NCBI GenBank assembly: GCA_045124055.1
Contig: JBGVKZ010000016.1
Location: 1 to 53,431 of the forward strand
Direction: 5' to 3'
Source: CALZKI01 sp045124055
Lineage (GTDB): Bacteria; Bacillota; Clostridia; Lachnospirales; Lachnospiraceae
Length of the DNA stretch: 53,431 nucleotides
The notes below the pieces were generated by a model that was not told the origin of the DNA, ran no database searches, and saw only the letters and a program-made list of their open reading frames with translations. A program made the position numbers and the translations under genes. Of this stretch, positions 15,522-24,676 are shown piece by piece (within the stretch, counting starts at the first letter, position 1; each line of letters begins with the position of its first letter).

Positions 15522-18083
15522 ATGACACAATTTTTATTACAGTTAGGAACAATGAGTATACAGGCAACAATTATTATTTTTGTGGTGCTTTTGCTCCGAT
15601 TTTTCTTTTCTAAAATACATATTGCAAAAAAATATACTAATCTTTTATGGATAATTCCATATATAGCTATGATTTTGCCATGGGGAATCAAGACGCCCTT
15701 TAGTTTTTGGCAAATCACGCAGGCTGGCCAAGCGAAAATAGAAAGAACTGTTAATACAATGTCTTATATGGCAGAGGATTTGGTACAGGAAGAAAAGGAA
15801 TCTTTGGTTATGCAGGAAATGATAGATAACCACTATGCACCACCAACATTGGAAGATAAGGTAAGTAGTAGTAATAGGGTGAGTATTCCTTCTGGTAGCC
15901 AGAATATTTTGACAGGTGTTACTACTTGGGACATATTTATTTGGGGACTGTTTACTATATGGCTTTTAGGAATCATTATTTTTTTAATGTATGGTGTTGT
16001 AGGCAGTCTTAAATTAAAAAAGAAATTGGTTTGTAGTCTTTTATTAAAGGAAAATGTATATGTTGCAGATGATATCAAAGAGCCTTTTGTATTTGGTGTA
16101 TTTTCACCGAAAATTTATCTGCCATATAATTTAACAATAGAAGATGAATATTATGTGGTAGAACATGAAAAAACGCATATTCGTAGAAAGGACCCGATTA
16201 AAAAAATTTTGGCCTTTGTTATTACGGGAATACACTGGTTTAATCCGTTTGTATGGTTCGCTTTTCATATGATGGCAAAGGATATGGAAATGGCATGCGA
16301 TGAAGAAACTGTCCAAAGAATTGGTTTACAAACACGCAAGGAATATGCCACAGCCTTGTTAAAGCTATCTGTAAAAAAACGAAATCTTTTTATACCTGTT
16401 GCCTTTGGTGAGGGTAACGTAAAGTCAAGAATTAAAAATGTATTAAAGTACAAAAAAACTTTCAGGGTATTGGCAGTAATTGCTGCTTTTTTGATTCTCT
16501 TTGTTGCAGTGGTTTTCTTGACAAAGCCTATTGACAAGGTAAGAACAATGGCAGATATAAGATTTTTAGATAATCATGATGAGCTTATGCGACCACCGGT
16601 TGAAGGCAAACAAAGGGGTGTCATCGTAATTTATGAAGGTGAGGAATATGCTTTTGATGAGAGCTTTTATGATACGTTTCGGATTTTTTTAGAAGAACTG
16701 GAGTTATATGAAGAGTCCAAAGACAGAAGTCGTTCAGAGGACAGACCGGCAGACGTGGTTATTCAGATAGAAGGAGGTGCTACGTATAATTTTGATGAAA
16801 AAATGGAGACAATTTGGTGTGATGATGGAGTAAAACCTTCGTTTTCTTATGAGGTTGTGTCACCCAAGAAAGCTATTTTGTTTATAGCAGCACAGATTGC
16901 CGTGTGTGAAGGAAATCCGGCGATATATGACGAGGATGTTCAGCAGTCGGAGGAGACACCTTCTATTACAGATATGGAAATATGTGGAGAAAATGGACCA
17001 TTTTTGGATTATGCAGATGAAAAGTACATAGTTTTTCATACGGCAGAACGATTTTATTTGTACGATAGAGGGCTTAATGAAGTAAGTATGAAAATCAGCT
17101 TTCATGATATTTTTAAAGTGGAAGTAGATGCACAAAATTTGGAAGCCTGCGTTCATGATGTGGAAGGCGATATGATTACTATTTATGAATGTGATTTTAC
17201 TAATTTAAGTTATTGTCTTTATGGTCCGATTGACGTAGATGCATTTGATGATTTTTTACTAACGGACGAGTGTGTTATAAAGGATACAACTGTTTTTAGG
17301 ACTAAGGAATGTATTCAGATGTCAGACGGAAGTTATCTGTATTTGGAAAGTGGAAGTGGTCTGCTTCAAGATTTGTGTTTTGTTTGCGAGGATATGAACG
17401 GAAATCGGACTGATTATGAAATTTTTGATACGACAACTTATGAGACATTTGGAGATACGAGTCTACAGCTTTTTACAGGGGCATATTATATGGAGCCTTT
17501 AGATATTACTCATGATGGAAAAGATGAATATATTGTGGTGGATTTTAATGGAATTCAGTCAGATAGTCAGGCACCAGCGTATTTAAAGGTGACAGATGTC
17601 GATGGGAATGTTTTGTGGCAGAACGAACTGGGACTTGCAAGAGCCGGGTGGAATTCTTATTATATTGTATGGACAAAAGAAGGAGTATGTTTACTTGAGT
17701 ATTTACCGGTAGTAATGCAGGAGAGAGGGGAGTATGCATATCGTTTGTTTTATCTGAATGAAGATGGCAGCGAAGTGGAGTTATCTGGTGGTAATGTGAA
17801 TTTTCTGATACATCCTGATAATGAAGATATTGATGCAGAAACGGTAATTCCAAAGAAAGAAATGCAAGCTTTTGCAGAGGATGTGAATCAATATTTAGAA
17901 AGTGCCAGGATGCTCATAAGTACAGTAAATGGGATTTTACAATATCAGACACCTGCGAAAACATACAGTTATAAGGAAGTATATCAGATGCCGTTAGAAG
18001 TGCTGGAGTTAGATGTATCAGAAAGCATTGAACTTAATATTACCAAATTGCAAAATTATTATGAAAATTATCATGACGATTAA
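15522..18083 (+). CDS. BlaR1/MecR1-like M56 membrane metallopeptidase with a long extra C-terminal region
   Basis: 853 residues. The N-terminal 330 have four to five membrane helices with the zinc motif HEKTH (HExxH) near residue 217 and the downstream ACDEETVQRIG, as in M56 peptidases, which sense outside signals and cut the BlaI-type repressor. A further helix at about 315-335 leads to some 500 residues outside. This region is acidic and beta-rich and shows no SxxK of a penicillin-binding sensor, so the signal is probably not a beta-lactam. A segment near residues 650-690 (DITHDGKDEYIVVDFNG) resembles FG-GAP-type calcium-binding loops. Confidence 0.8.
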   Translation: MTQFLLQLGTMSIQATIIIFVVLLLRFFFSKIHIAKKYTNLLWIIPYIAMILPWGIKTPFSFWQITQAGQAKIERTVNTMSYMAEDLVQEEKESLVMQEMIDNHYAPPTLEDKVSSSNRVSIPSGSQNILTGVTTWDIFIWGLFTIWLLGIIIFLMYGVVGSLKLKKKLVCSLLLKENVYVADDIKEPFVFGVFSPKIYLPYNLTIEDEYYVVEHEKTHIRRKDPIKKILAFVITGIHWFNPFVWFAFHMMAKDMEMACDEETVQRIGLQTRKEYATALLKLSVKKRNLFIPVAFGEGNVKSRIKNVLKYKKTFRVLAVIAAFLILFVAVVFLTKPIDKVRTMADIRFLDNHDELMRPPVEGKQRGVIVIYEGEEYAFDESFYDTFRIFLEELELYEESKDRSRSEDRPADVVIQIEGGATYNFDEKMETIWCDDGVKPSFSYEVVSPKKAILFIAAQIAVCEGNPAIYDEDVQQSEETPSITDMEICGENGPFLDYADEKYIVFHTAERFYLYDRGLNEVSMKISFHDIFKVEVDAQNLEACVHDVEGDMITIYECDFTNLSYCLYGPIDVDAFDDFLLTDECVIKDTTVFRTKECIQMSDGSYLYLESGSGLLQDLCFVCEDMNGNRTDYEIFDTTTYETFGDTSLQLFTGAYYMEPLDITHDGKDEYIVVDFNGIQSDSQAPAYLKVTDVDGNVLWQNELGLARAGWNSYYIVWTKEGVCLLEYLPVVMQERGEYAYRLFYLNEDGSEVELSGGNVNFLIHPDNEDIDAETVIPKKEMQAFAEDVNQYLESARMLISTVNGILQYQTPAKTYSYKEVYQMPLEVLELDVSESIELNITKLQNYYENYHDD

Positions 18084-18108
18084 AAATTTGCGAGGTGACA
18101 CAAATAAG

Positions 18109-18150
18109 AATGGGATAGTACACTCTAAAAGTGTGCTATCCCATTTCGTT
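18109..18150. terminator. Hairpin between convergent genes
   Basis: AATGGGATAG (18109-18118) and CTATCCCATT, with inner ACACT/AGTGT, form a long near-perfect stem. The tail TTTCGTTAATTT is only partly T-rich. It separates the rightward BlaR1-like gene from the leftward CofE-like gene. Confidence 0.7.
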
Positions 18151-18161
18151 AATTTACTAAA

Positions 18162-19352
18162 TTAGTCTGTATAGTTATCAAAATAACCCTGAATTAAGAT
18201 GATTGGTGTACCTTTATCACCAGAACCACTTGTCAAGTCACATAAGGAACCAATCAAGTCTGTAAGCTGTCTTGGAGTTGTTCCCTGAGATGCCATATTA
18301 CCAACCAAGTTACTATCTTTTTCCTTAATACTCTTAGAAATAGCTTCTTTTAATTCAGCACCGCTTAAATTCTTGAAGTCATTATCTGCTAAGTATTTCA
18401 ATTTTAATTCGTTTGGTGTACCAACTAATCCGCTTGTGAAAGCAGGGGATACAACTGGGTCAGCTAATTCCCAGATTTTACCCTGTGGGTCTTTAAAAGC
18501 ACCATCGCCATAAACCATAACTTCAACATGTTTTCCTGTTAATTTTAAGATTTCAGACTGAATGCCTTCTACTAAATCCTGACATTCTCTAGGGAATAAT
18601 TTAATCTGGTCTTCTGTGGATTTGTTTGAACCAAGTAAACCATATTTTGCATTGTAGCCGCTTCCATTTACGCTACTTGTCATAATATCATCAAGACCAC
18701 AAACAACTTTTGCACCGTTTTCTTTTAAAATACGCTTTGTTCTTACTCTTGTATGAATATCACAAGTTAATACACAGTCTGTGTAGTTTAAAATTGTTTT
18801 TGCCTGGTTGGCAAAGATAATTTCAACTTCAGCACCGGCATCTTTAATAATGTTAGCATAGTAGTCAACATAATCAACGCCTGTAAATTCGTGTTTGTTT
18901 TCACCGAATAATTCACGATATTTTCCCAAAGTTAAAACATCTGTGTATGGGTTGATTCCTGCTTCGTCAAGCTGGTCATAAGTTAAAAGAGCATTACCTA
19001 CTTCATCACTTGGGTAGCTTAACATTAAAACTACTTTTTTCGCACCCATTGCAATACCTTTTAAGCAGATAGCAAAACGGTTACGGGATAAGATTGGGAA
19101 AATTACACCAATCGTTTCGCCACCGAGTTTGTTTTTTACATCAGCAGCAATGTCTTCAACAGTTGCGTAGTTTCCCTGTGAACGAGCAACAATAGATTCT
19201 GTTAAAGCAATTACATCTCTGTCTCTTAAAGAGAATCCTTCGCTTTCGGCAGCTTCCATAACACTGTTTACCGCAATGTCAACTAAATTGTCACCCTGTC
19301 TAATGATAGGGCCACGGATACCTCTTGATACTGTACCAACTTTTCTTTCCAT
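18162..19352 (-). CDS. CofE-like protein (coenzyme F420-0:L-glutamate ligase family)
   Basis: 396 residues. The N-terminal half has the CofE fold: GPIIRQGDNLVDI at residue 15-27, RDRDVIALTESIVARSQGN near 43-61 and ILSRNRFAI, the regions that bind GTP, metal and the F420-0 lactate end in true CofE. The C-terminal 150 residues (GDGAFKDPQGKIWELADP) are extra compared with archaeal CofE. Clostridia of this type are not known to make F420, so the substrate is probably another molecule to which an amino acid is added. It is 43 bases downstream of carB in the same direction and probably transcribed with it; the link to carbamoyl phosphate is unknown. Confidence 0.75.
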   Translation of the reverse strand: MERKVGTVSRGIRGPIIRQGDNLVDIAVNSVMEAAESEGFSLRDRDVIALTESIVARSQGNYATVEDIAADVKNKLGGETIGVIFPILSRNRFAICLKGIAMGAKKVVLMLSYPSDEVGNALLTYDQLDEAGINPYTDVLTLGKYRELFGENKHEFTGVDYVDYYANIIKDAGAEVEIIFANQAKTILNYTDCVLTCDIHTRVRTKRILKENGAKVVCGLDDIMTSSVNGSGYNAKYGLLGSNKSTEDQIKLFPRECQDLVEGIQSEILKLTGKHVEVMVYGDGAFKDPQGKIWELADPVVSPAFTSGLVGTPNELKLKYLADNDFKNLSGAELKEAISKSIKEKDSNLVGNMASQGTTPRQLTDLIGSLCDLTSGSGDKGTPIILIQGYFDNYTD

Positions 19353-19395
19353 TTATAGATCCTTCTTTCAATAATGTGTGTGAGTTAATATATCC

Positions 19396-22300
19396 TTATT
19401 TATCGTGAATTTCACTGTGTAACTGCTGAAGTGATTTCACTTCGCCAGTGCCATGTTCTTTTACATAGTGAATACCATCAACAGTTGCTTTTGCAGCAGC
19501 CATAGTAGTCATATAAGGAATTTTTCCTTTAATAGCTGCTTTACGAAGGTAACTATCATCACTCAAAGCATCTTTTCCGGCAGGAGAGTTGATAATCAAC
19601 TGAATCTCATCGTTTGCAATCATATCAAGGATATTTGGTCTTCCTTCAGAAAGTTTTTTCACTTTCTTAGCTTCAATGCCGGCAGCATTGATTAAATCGC
19701 AGGTAGAACCTGTGGCAACAATATTAAATCCGTTTTCAGCAAAGCCTTTAGCAATTGGGACAACTTCAGCTTTATCTTTTTTGTTTACAGAAATAAGTAC
19801 TGTTCCTTCTAATGGAAGTTTAGACTGCGTTGCTTCCTGGGCTTTGTAGAAAGCTTCACCATAAGAAGCAGAAAGTCCTAAAACTTCGCCGGTAGAACGC
19901 ATTTCTGGTCCAAGGATAGGGTCTACTTCCTGGAACATATTGAATGGGAATACCGCTTCTTTTACACCGTAATTTGGAATTTCCTGCTCTTTTAAAGATG
20001 GAACAGGAGATGGTCTATTTGTAATTTCAGATGTAATAATATCTGTTGCAAGTGGAACCATACGAATATTACATACTTTTGAAACAAGTGGTACTGTACG
20101 GGAAGCTCTTGGATTAGCTTCTAATACATATACTTTGCCATTTTCAATCGCATACTGCATATTCATAAGACCTTTTACATGCATTTCTTCTGCAATTTTT
20201 CTTGTATATTCTTTAATTGTTTTAACATTTTCTTCTGTAATGTGTAGAGATGGAATAATACAAGCGGAGTCACCTGAGTGAACGCCGGCCAATTCAATGT
20301 GTTCCATAACCGCTGGAACAAAAGCGTGTGTACCATCGCTGATAGCGTCTGCTTCGCATTCCAAAGCGTGATTTAAGAAACGGTCGATAAGAATTGGGCG
20401 GTCTGGTGTAACACCGACAGCAGCGTTCATATAGCCTTCCAGACTTTCTTCATCATATACAACTTCCATACCACGTCCACCAAGTACATAAGAAGGACGA
20501 ACCATTACCGGATAACCAATGCGGTTTGCAATTTCAATCGCTTCAGTTACATTGACAGCCATTCCAGATTCTGGCATAGGAATTTCTAATTTTTCCATCA
20601 TTGCACGGAATAAATCACGGTCTTCAGCCAAGTCGATAACAGAAGGAGAAGTACCAAGAATTTTTACTCCGTTTTTCTCTAAGTCTGATGCTAAGTTCAG
20701 TGGAGTCTGACCGCCGAACTGTGCAATGACACCAAGAGGTTTTTCTTTATTATAAATACTAAGAACATCTTCTAAAGTAAGTGGTTCAAAGTATAATTTG
20801 TCTGAAGTATCGTAGTCCGTAGAAACTGTTTCTGGGTTACAGTTAACGATAATTGTTTCAAATCCGAGCTTTTTAAGAGCTAAAGCAGCGTGAACACAAC
20901 AATAGTCGAATTCGATACCCTGACCGATACGGTTTGGACCACCGCCAAGAATCATAATCTTTGGTTTTTCATTAGAAATAGGATTCTTATCTTCAGCGTT
21001 ATAAGTAGAGTAGTAGTATGCACTATCCTGTGTACCGCTTACGTGAACACCTTCCCAAGCTTCTTCTAAGCCAAGACTTAAACGTTTGTTACGGATATCG
21101 TCTTCTGAAACTTCAAGAAGCTGGCTTAAGTATTTATCAGAGAAACCATTTTTCTTAGCCTGAATTAATGATTCATCGGCTGGCAGAGAGCCTTTTGATT
21201 TTAAAAGGTTTTCTTCTTCTTCTACCAATTCTTTCATCTGTTCGATGAAGTAGTGTTTTACTTTTGTGATTTCGTAAATTTCATCAACAGTAGCCCCTTT
21301 TCTTAAGGCTTCATACATAATGAAATGACGTTCACTGGAAGCTGTTCCTAAAAGCTTTAATAATTGTTTTTTATCAAGAGAGTTAAAGTTCTTTGCATAG
21401 CCTAAACCATAACGACCTGTTTCCAAACTTCTGATAGCTTTCTGGAAAGCTTCTTTATAAGTTTTACCGATACTCATAACTTCACCAACGGCACGCATCT
21501 GAGTACCTAACTTATCTTCAACACCTTTGAATTTTTCAAAGGCCCAACGAGCAAATTTGATAACTACGTAATCTCCATCTGGAACGTATTTATCAAGAGT
21601 GCCATATTTTCCACATGGAATATCTTTTAATGTAAGTCCAGCAGCAAGCATTGCAGATACTAAAGCGATAGGGAAACCTGTTGCTTTAGAAGCAAGAGCT
21701 GATGAACGAGAAGTACGAGGATTGATTTCGATAACGATAATACGGTCTGACACTGGGTCATGTGCAAACTGCACATTTGTACCACCGATAACTTCGACAG
21801 ATTCAACAATTCTAAATGCCTGTTCTTTCAAACGGTCTTGTACTTCCTGAGAAATAGTAAGCATAGGTGCTGCACAGAAGGAGTCACCTGTATGAACACC
21901 AAGTGGGTCAATGTTTTCAATGAAACAAACAGTAATCATATTATTGTCTGCGTCACGAACCACTTCTACTTCCAATTCTTCCCAACCTAAAATAGATTCT
22001 TCAACAAGTACCTGGCCTACTAAACTTGCCTGTAAACCACGGGCACAAACTGTACTAAGTTCTTCCTTATTATATACAAGGCCTCCGCCTGCACCACCCA
22101 TTGTATAGGCTGGACGAAGAACTACCGGATAACCTAATTTATCAGCAATAGCAAGAGCTTCTTCTACTGAGTAAGCAACTTCACTACGTGCCATTTCAAT
22201 GCCAAGAGCATTCATAGCTTTCTTAAATTCAATACGGTCTTCACCACGTTCAATGGCATCAACCTGAACACCGATAACCTGAACGTTGTATTTGTCAAGA

Positions 22301-22620
22301 ATTCCAGTGCTATTTAATTCAGCACAAAGATTCAGAGCTGACTGACCACCTAAGTTAGGAAGTAATGCATCAGGACGTTCCTTGGCAATAATTTGTTCCA
22401 ATCTTTCTACATTCAATGGTTCAATGTAAGTTACATCTGCTGTTTCAGGGTCTGTCATAATAGTAGCAGGGTTTGAATTCACAAGTACGATTTCGTAACC
22501 TAATTTACGAAGGGCTTTACAAGCCTGAGTACCAGAATAGTCGAATTCACAAGCCTGTCCGATAATGATTGGACCAGAACCAATGATAAGTATTTTATTA
22601 ATATCTGTTCTTTTTGGCAT
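19396..22620 (-). CDS. carB: Carbamoyl-phosphate synthase large subunit
   Basis: 1074 residues, the usual full length. Two homologous ATP-grasp halves are visible: GSGPIIIGQACEFDYSGTQA at the N-terminus and GGGPNRIGQGIEFDYCCVHA near residue 565, each followed by the metal and ATP residues (EINPRTSRSSALASKATG; EANPRASRTVPLVSKVC). The last 140 residues are the MGS-like allosteric domain. It makes carbamoyl phosphate from bicarbonate, two ATP and ammonia delivered by CarA, for pyrimidines and arginine. carA is not adjacent on either side, which is unusual. A good ribosome binding site (AAGGAGGAG) precedes the ATG. Confidence 0.97.
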   Translation of the reverse strand: MPKRTDINKILIIGSGPIIIGQACEFDYSGTQACKALRKLGYEIVLVNSNPATIMTDPETADVTYIEPLNVERLEQIIAKERPDALLPNLGGQSALNLCAELNSTGILDKYNVQVIGVQVDAIERGEDRIEFKKAMNALGIEMARSEVAYSVEEALAIADKLGYPVVLRPAYTMGGAGGGLVYNKEELSTVCARGLQASLVGQVLVEESILGWEELEVEVVRDADNNMITVCFIENIDPLGVHTGDSFCAAPMLTISQEVQDRLKEQAFRIVESVEVIGGTNVQFAHDPVSDRIIVIEINPRTSRSSALASKATGFPIALVSAMLAAGLTLKDIPCGKYGTLDKYVPDGDYVVIKFARWAFEKFKGVEDKLGTQMRAVGEVMSIGKTYKEAFQKAIRSLETGRYGLGYAKNFNSLDKKQLLKLLGTASSERHFIMYEALRKGATVDEIYEITKVKHYFIEQMKELVEEEENLLKSKGSLPADESLIQAKKNGFSDKYLSQLLEVSEDDIRNKRLSLGLEEAWEGVHVSGTQDSAYYYSTYNAEDKNPISNEKPKIMILGGGPNRIGQGIEFDYCCVHAALALKKLGFETIIVNCNPETVSTDYDTSDKLYFEPLTLEDVLSIYNKEKPLGVIAQFGGQTPLNLASDLEKNGVKILGTSPSVIDLAEDRDLFRAMMEKLEIPMPESGMAVNVTEAIEIANRIGYPVMVRPSYVLGGRGMEVVYDEESLEGYMNAAVGVTPDRPILIDRFLNHALECEADAISDGTHAFVPAVMEHIELAGVHSGDSACIIPSLHITEENVKTIKEYTRKIAEEMHVKGLMNMQYAIENGKVYVLEANPRASRTVPLVSKVCNIRMVPLATDIITSEITNRPSPVPSLKEQEIPNYGVKEAVFPFNMFQEVDPILGPEMRSTGEVLGLSASYGEAFYKAQEATQSKLPLEGTVLISVNKKDKAEVVPIAKGFAENGFNIVATGSTCDLINAAGIEAKKVKKLSEGRPNILDMIANDEIQLIINSPAGKDALSDDSYLRKAAIKGKIPYMTTMAAAKATVDGIHYVKEHGTGEVKSLQQLHSEIHDK

Positions 22621-22650
22621 AAGTTGTCTCCTCCTTTTGTTCCTTTATTT

Positions 22651-22678
22651 ATTATATAGAAAAATTGAAAAATCACAA
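22651..22678 (-). promoter_or_regulatory. Promoter of carB
   Basis: On the minus strand TTGTGA (22678-22673), a 16-base spacer and TATAAT (22656-22651). The leader is about 25 bases, too short for a PyrR or other attenuator, so any regulation must act at the promoter. Confidence 0.6.
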
Positions 22679-22769
22679 GGAAAATTTGCATAAAATTGTT
22701 ACTTTCTATGGATATTATTTTGTGAGTTTGATAAAATGTTAAAAAATATGGGAAAAAGAGGTAGGTCAG

Positions 22770-23324
22770 ATGAGAATCGGAATGGGTTACGATGTGCATA
22801 GAGTGGTAGAAGGCAGAGATATGATAATAGGTGGAGTGAAAATTCCATATGAAAAAGGACTCCTTGGACATTCAGATGCAGATGTGCTTTTACACGCAAT
22901 CTCCGATGCACTTTTAGGTGCAGCAGCACTTGGAGATATAGGAAAACATTTTCCAGATACAGATATGCAATATAAAGGAATTTCCAGCCTGATTTTGCTA
23001 AAGAAGGTAGGAGAGCTGCTGGAGGAAAAATGCTTTCTGATTGAAAATATTGATGCTACAATTATTGCCCAAGCACCTAAAATGCGACCTCATATAGATG
23101 CCATGCGACAGAATATTGCAGATGCGTTAGGTATTGATATAGAACAAGTGAATGTGAAGGCAACCACTGAGGAAGGTCTTGGTTTTACAGGGAATGGCGA
23201 AGGAATTTCGGCTCAGGCAATTTGCCTATTAAACAGCCCTATTGATTTTTGCACTATGGAAGTAGGAAATGAAAGTATGTCAAAAAATGGCTGCGAAGGA
23301 TGCCAAGGGTGTAAAAAAGCATAG
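22770..23324 (+). CDS. ispF: 2-C-methyl-D-erythritol 2,4-cyclodiphosphate synthase with a Cys-rich tail
   Basis: 184 residues. The zinc-binding Asp8 and His10 are in GMGYDVHR, His42 in GHSDADVLLHAI, and the end of the core is TTEEGLGFTGNGEGI, all typical of IspF, which converts CDP-methylerythritol phosphate to the cyclic diphosphate in the non-mevalonate isoprenoid pathway. The core ends near residue 157; a 25-residue extension follows with CEGCQGC near the C-terminus, a possible metal site not required in other IspF proteins. GAGGTAGG precedes the ATG. ispD is not adjacent. Confidence 0.95.
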   Translation: MRIGMGYDVHRVVEGRDMIIGGVKIPYEKGLLGHSDADVLLHAISDALLGAAALGDIGKHFPDTDMQYKGISSLILLKKVGELLEEKCFLIENIDATIIAQAPKMRPHIDAMRQNIADALGIDIEQVNVKATTEEGLGFTGNGEGISAQAICLLNSPIDFCTMEVGNESMSKNGCEGCQGCKKA

Positions 23325-23369
23325 TGTAAAGCGGTGTATCGATTAATTTTGTAACAGGAGAATTATAGG

Positions 23370-24314
23370 GTGGACACAATTTTAGAACAATACGAGGTTC
23401 GTAAAACAAACAAAGAAAAAACAAGATTTATAGAATATATAAAAACGCGTTTAGAAAAAGCAGGTTATTCCCAAGAAAACGACATCAAAATTGAAGAAAA
23501 AGGTATAGGAATATTGAAAAGCCGTAACATTGTTGTAGGTAATCCTGAAACTGCCCAGATTTTATTGGGAGCACACTATGATACTTGTGCTGTGCTTCCT
23601 TTTCCAAATCTTATGTCACCCACAAACCCGGTGATATTCATTGTGGTACAATTAGGACTGGCATTATTACTGTTAACTATTCCAGCTGTTTTGGCAGTGA
23701 TATTGTCATTACTTACCAATCATCTATTAGATGAATATTCTACATATCTGATTTTGTTAATTGCACTGATGATTCATATGATGTTTGGGTATAAGAATAA
23801 GCATACTGCAAATGATAATACCTCCGGCGTGATAACCATTACACGAATTTTAGAAGCATTACCTAAGGAAGCAAGAAGTAAGGTTTGTGTGGTGTATTTT
23901 GATAATGAAGAAAAGGGCCTATTTGGTTCTGAGTTCTTTTATAAAAAACATAAACAGGCAGTAAAGGGAAAATTAGTCTATAATTTTGACTGTGTAGGAG
24001 ATGGCAAAGAAGTTGTATTTTTGTCTAAGCATAAGGCGAGAAAAGATGAAAAATATACACAGTTACTTGCTGTTTTACAGGAATCTGTAAAAGAACATGA
24101 TGTAAAACTTTTAATAAAACATATAAAACCAATGATGTTTGCTTCAGACCAGATGCATTTTAAGAAAGGTGTGGGTGTTTGTGCTGTCCGTAAATCTTTG
24201 GTTGGCAGATATGTGGCTAGAATCCATACTCCTTTTGATACGAAATGTAGGGAAGAAAATATCAACTATTTAGTAGATGCAATGACAAAATATATAGGAG
24301 CAATAGATGTCTAG
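23370..24314 (+). CDS. M28 family zinc aminopeptidase with an inserted membrane hairpin
   Basis: 314 residues. The two-zinc site is complete: His in GAHYDT (near residue 73), Asp in ANDNTSGV, the catalytic and metal Glu pair in DNEEKGLFGS, Asp in FDCVGDG and the last His in RIHTPFDT. Between the first His and the Asp lie two long hydrophobic helices (about residues 88-112 and 118-143), absent from secreted M28 enzymes, so this one is tethered to the membrane. It starts with GTG at 23370, 9 bases after AGGAG. No signal peptide; a cytoplasmic face active site is likely. The substrate is not evident. Confidence 0.8.
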   Translation: MDTILEQYEVRKTNKEKTRFIEYIKTRLEKAGYSQENDIKIEEKGIGILKSRNIVVGNPETAQILLGAHYDTCAVLPFPNLMSPTNPVIFIVVQLGLALLLLTIPAVLAVILSLLTNHLLDEYSTYLILLIALMIHMMFGYKNKHTANDNTSGVITITRILEALPKEARSKVCVVYFDNEEKGLFGSEFFYKKHKQAVKGKLVYNFDCVGDGKEVVFLSKHKARKDEKYTQLLAVLQESVKEHDVKLLIKHIKPMMFASDQMHFKKGVGVCAVRKSLVGRYVARIHTPFDTKCREENINYLVDAMTKYIGAIDV

Positions 24315-24619
24315 AGATTTGGCAAGACAAAAGAGACAAATTTCTATGGAAGAATGCATAGAGCTACTAAAAAAAGAAAAAAGAGGGGTATTGTGAAGAT
24401 GGAAACTGGGCATTAAAAATGAAAAGTGTGGTTGTTTTTGGAAAAATGGAGTTAGTCGATGATTTGGATAAAATTATCGACATATCCACAAAACTGAGCC
24501 ATAAATTTACCGGGGACGATTCACATATTCAAGAAGAAATCGAAAAATATGCAAAACAAACTGTTCTTTTAGAACTTACCGTAGAACATATCTGTGGAAA
24601 ATTGGTGACAGAGTCATAG
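24307..24619 (+). pseudogene. Pyridoxamine 5'-phosphate oxidase-like gene with internal deletion
   Basis: The first 29 codons (24307-24396, MSRDLARQKRQISMEECIELL and on to RGVL) match the N-terminus of the FMN-binding pyridoxamine-phosphate-oxidase-like family found in Lachnospiraceae. After a stop at 24394 the reading frame shifts: from about 24389 another frame reads EDGNWALKMKSVVVFGKMEL to 24619, the C-terminal part of the same family (ending LLELTVEHICGKLV). About 50-60 codons of the FMN-binding middle are missing at the junction near 24390, with a change of frame. An intact protein would have about 155 residues. It overlaps the M28 gene stop by 8 bases, as a coupled gene would. The 66-codon right part alone could still be read from an ATG at 24419 but lacks a ribosome binding site. 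Confidence 0.75.
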
Positions 24620-24676
24620 AAATGGAAGCAAAAAACTCTGTTGGCATTATCTTTTCCTAATCTGGAAAAAATTTCC

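Noticed and set aside
24419..24619. A separate 66-residue gene
   Set aside because: Its reading frame continues upstream through EDGNWALKMK, and the sequence matches the C-terminus of the oxidase-like family whose N-terminus lies at 24307. It is the right half of a broken gene.
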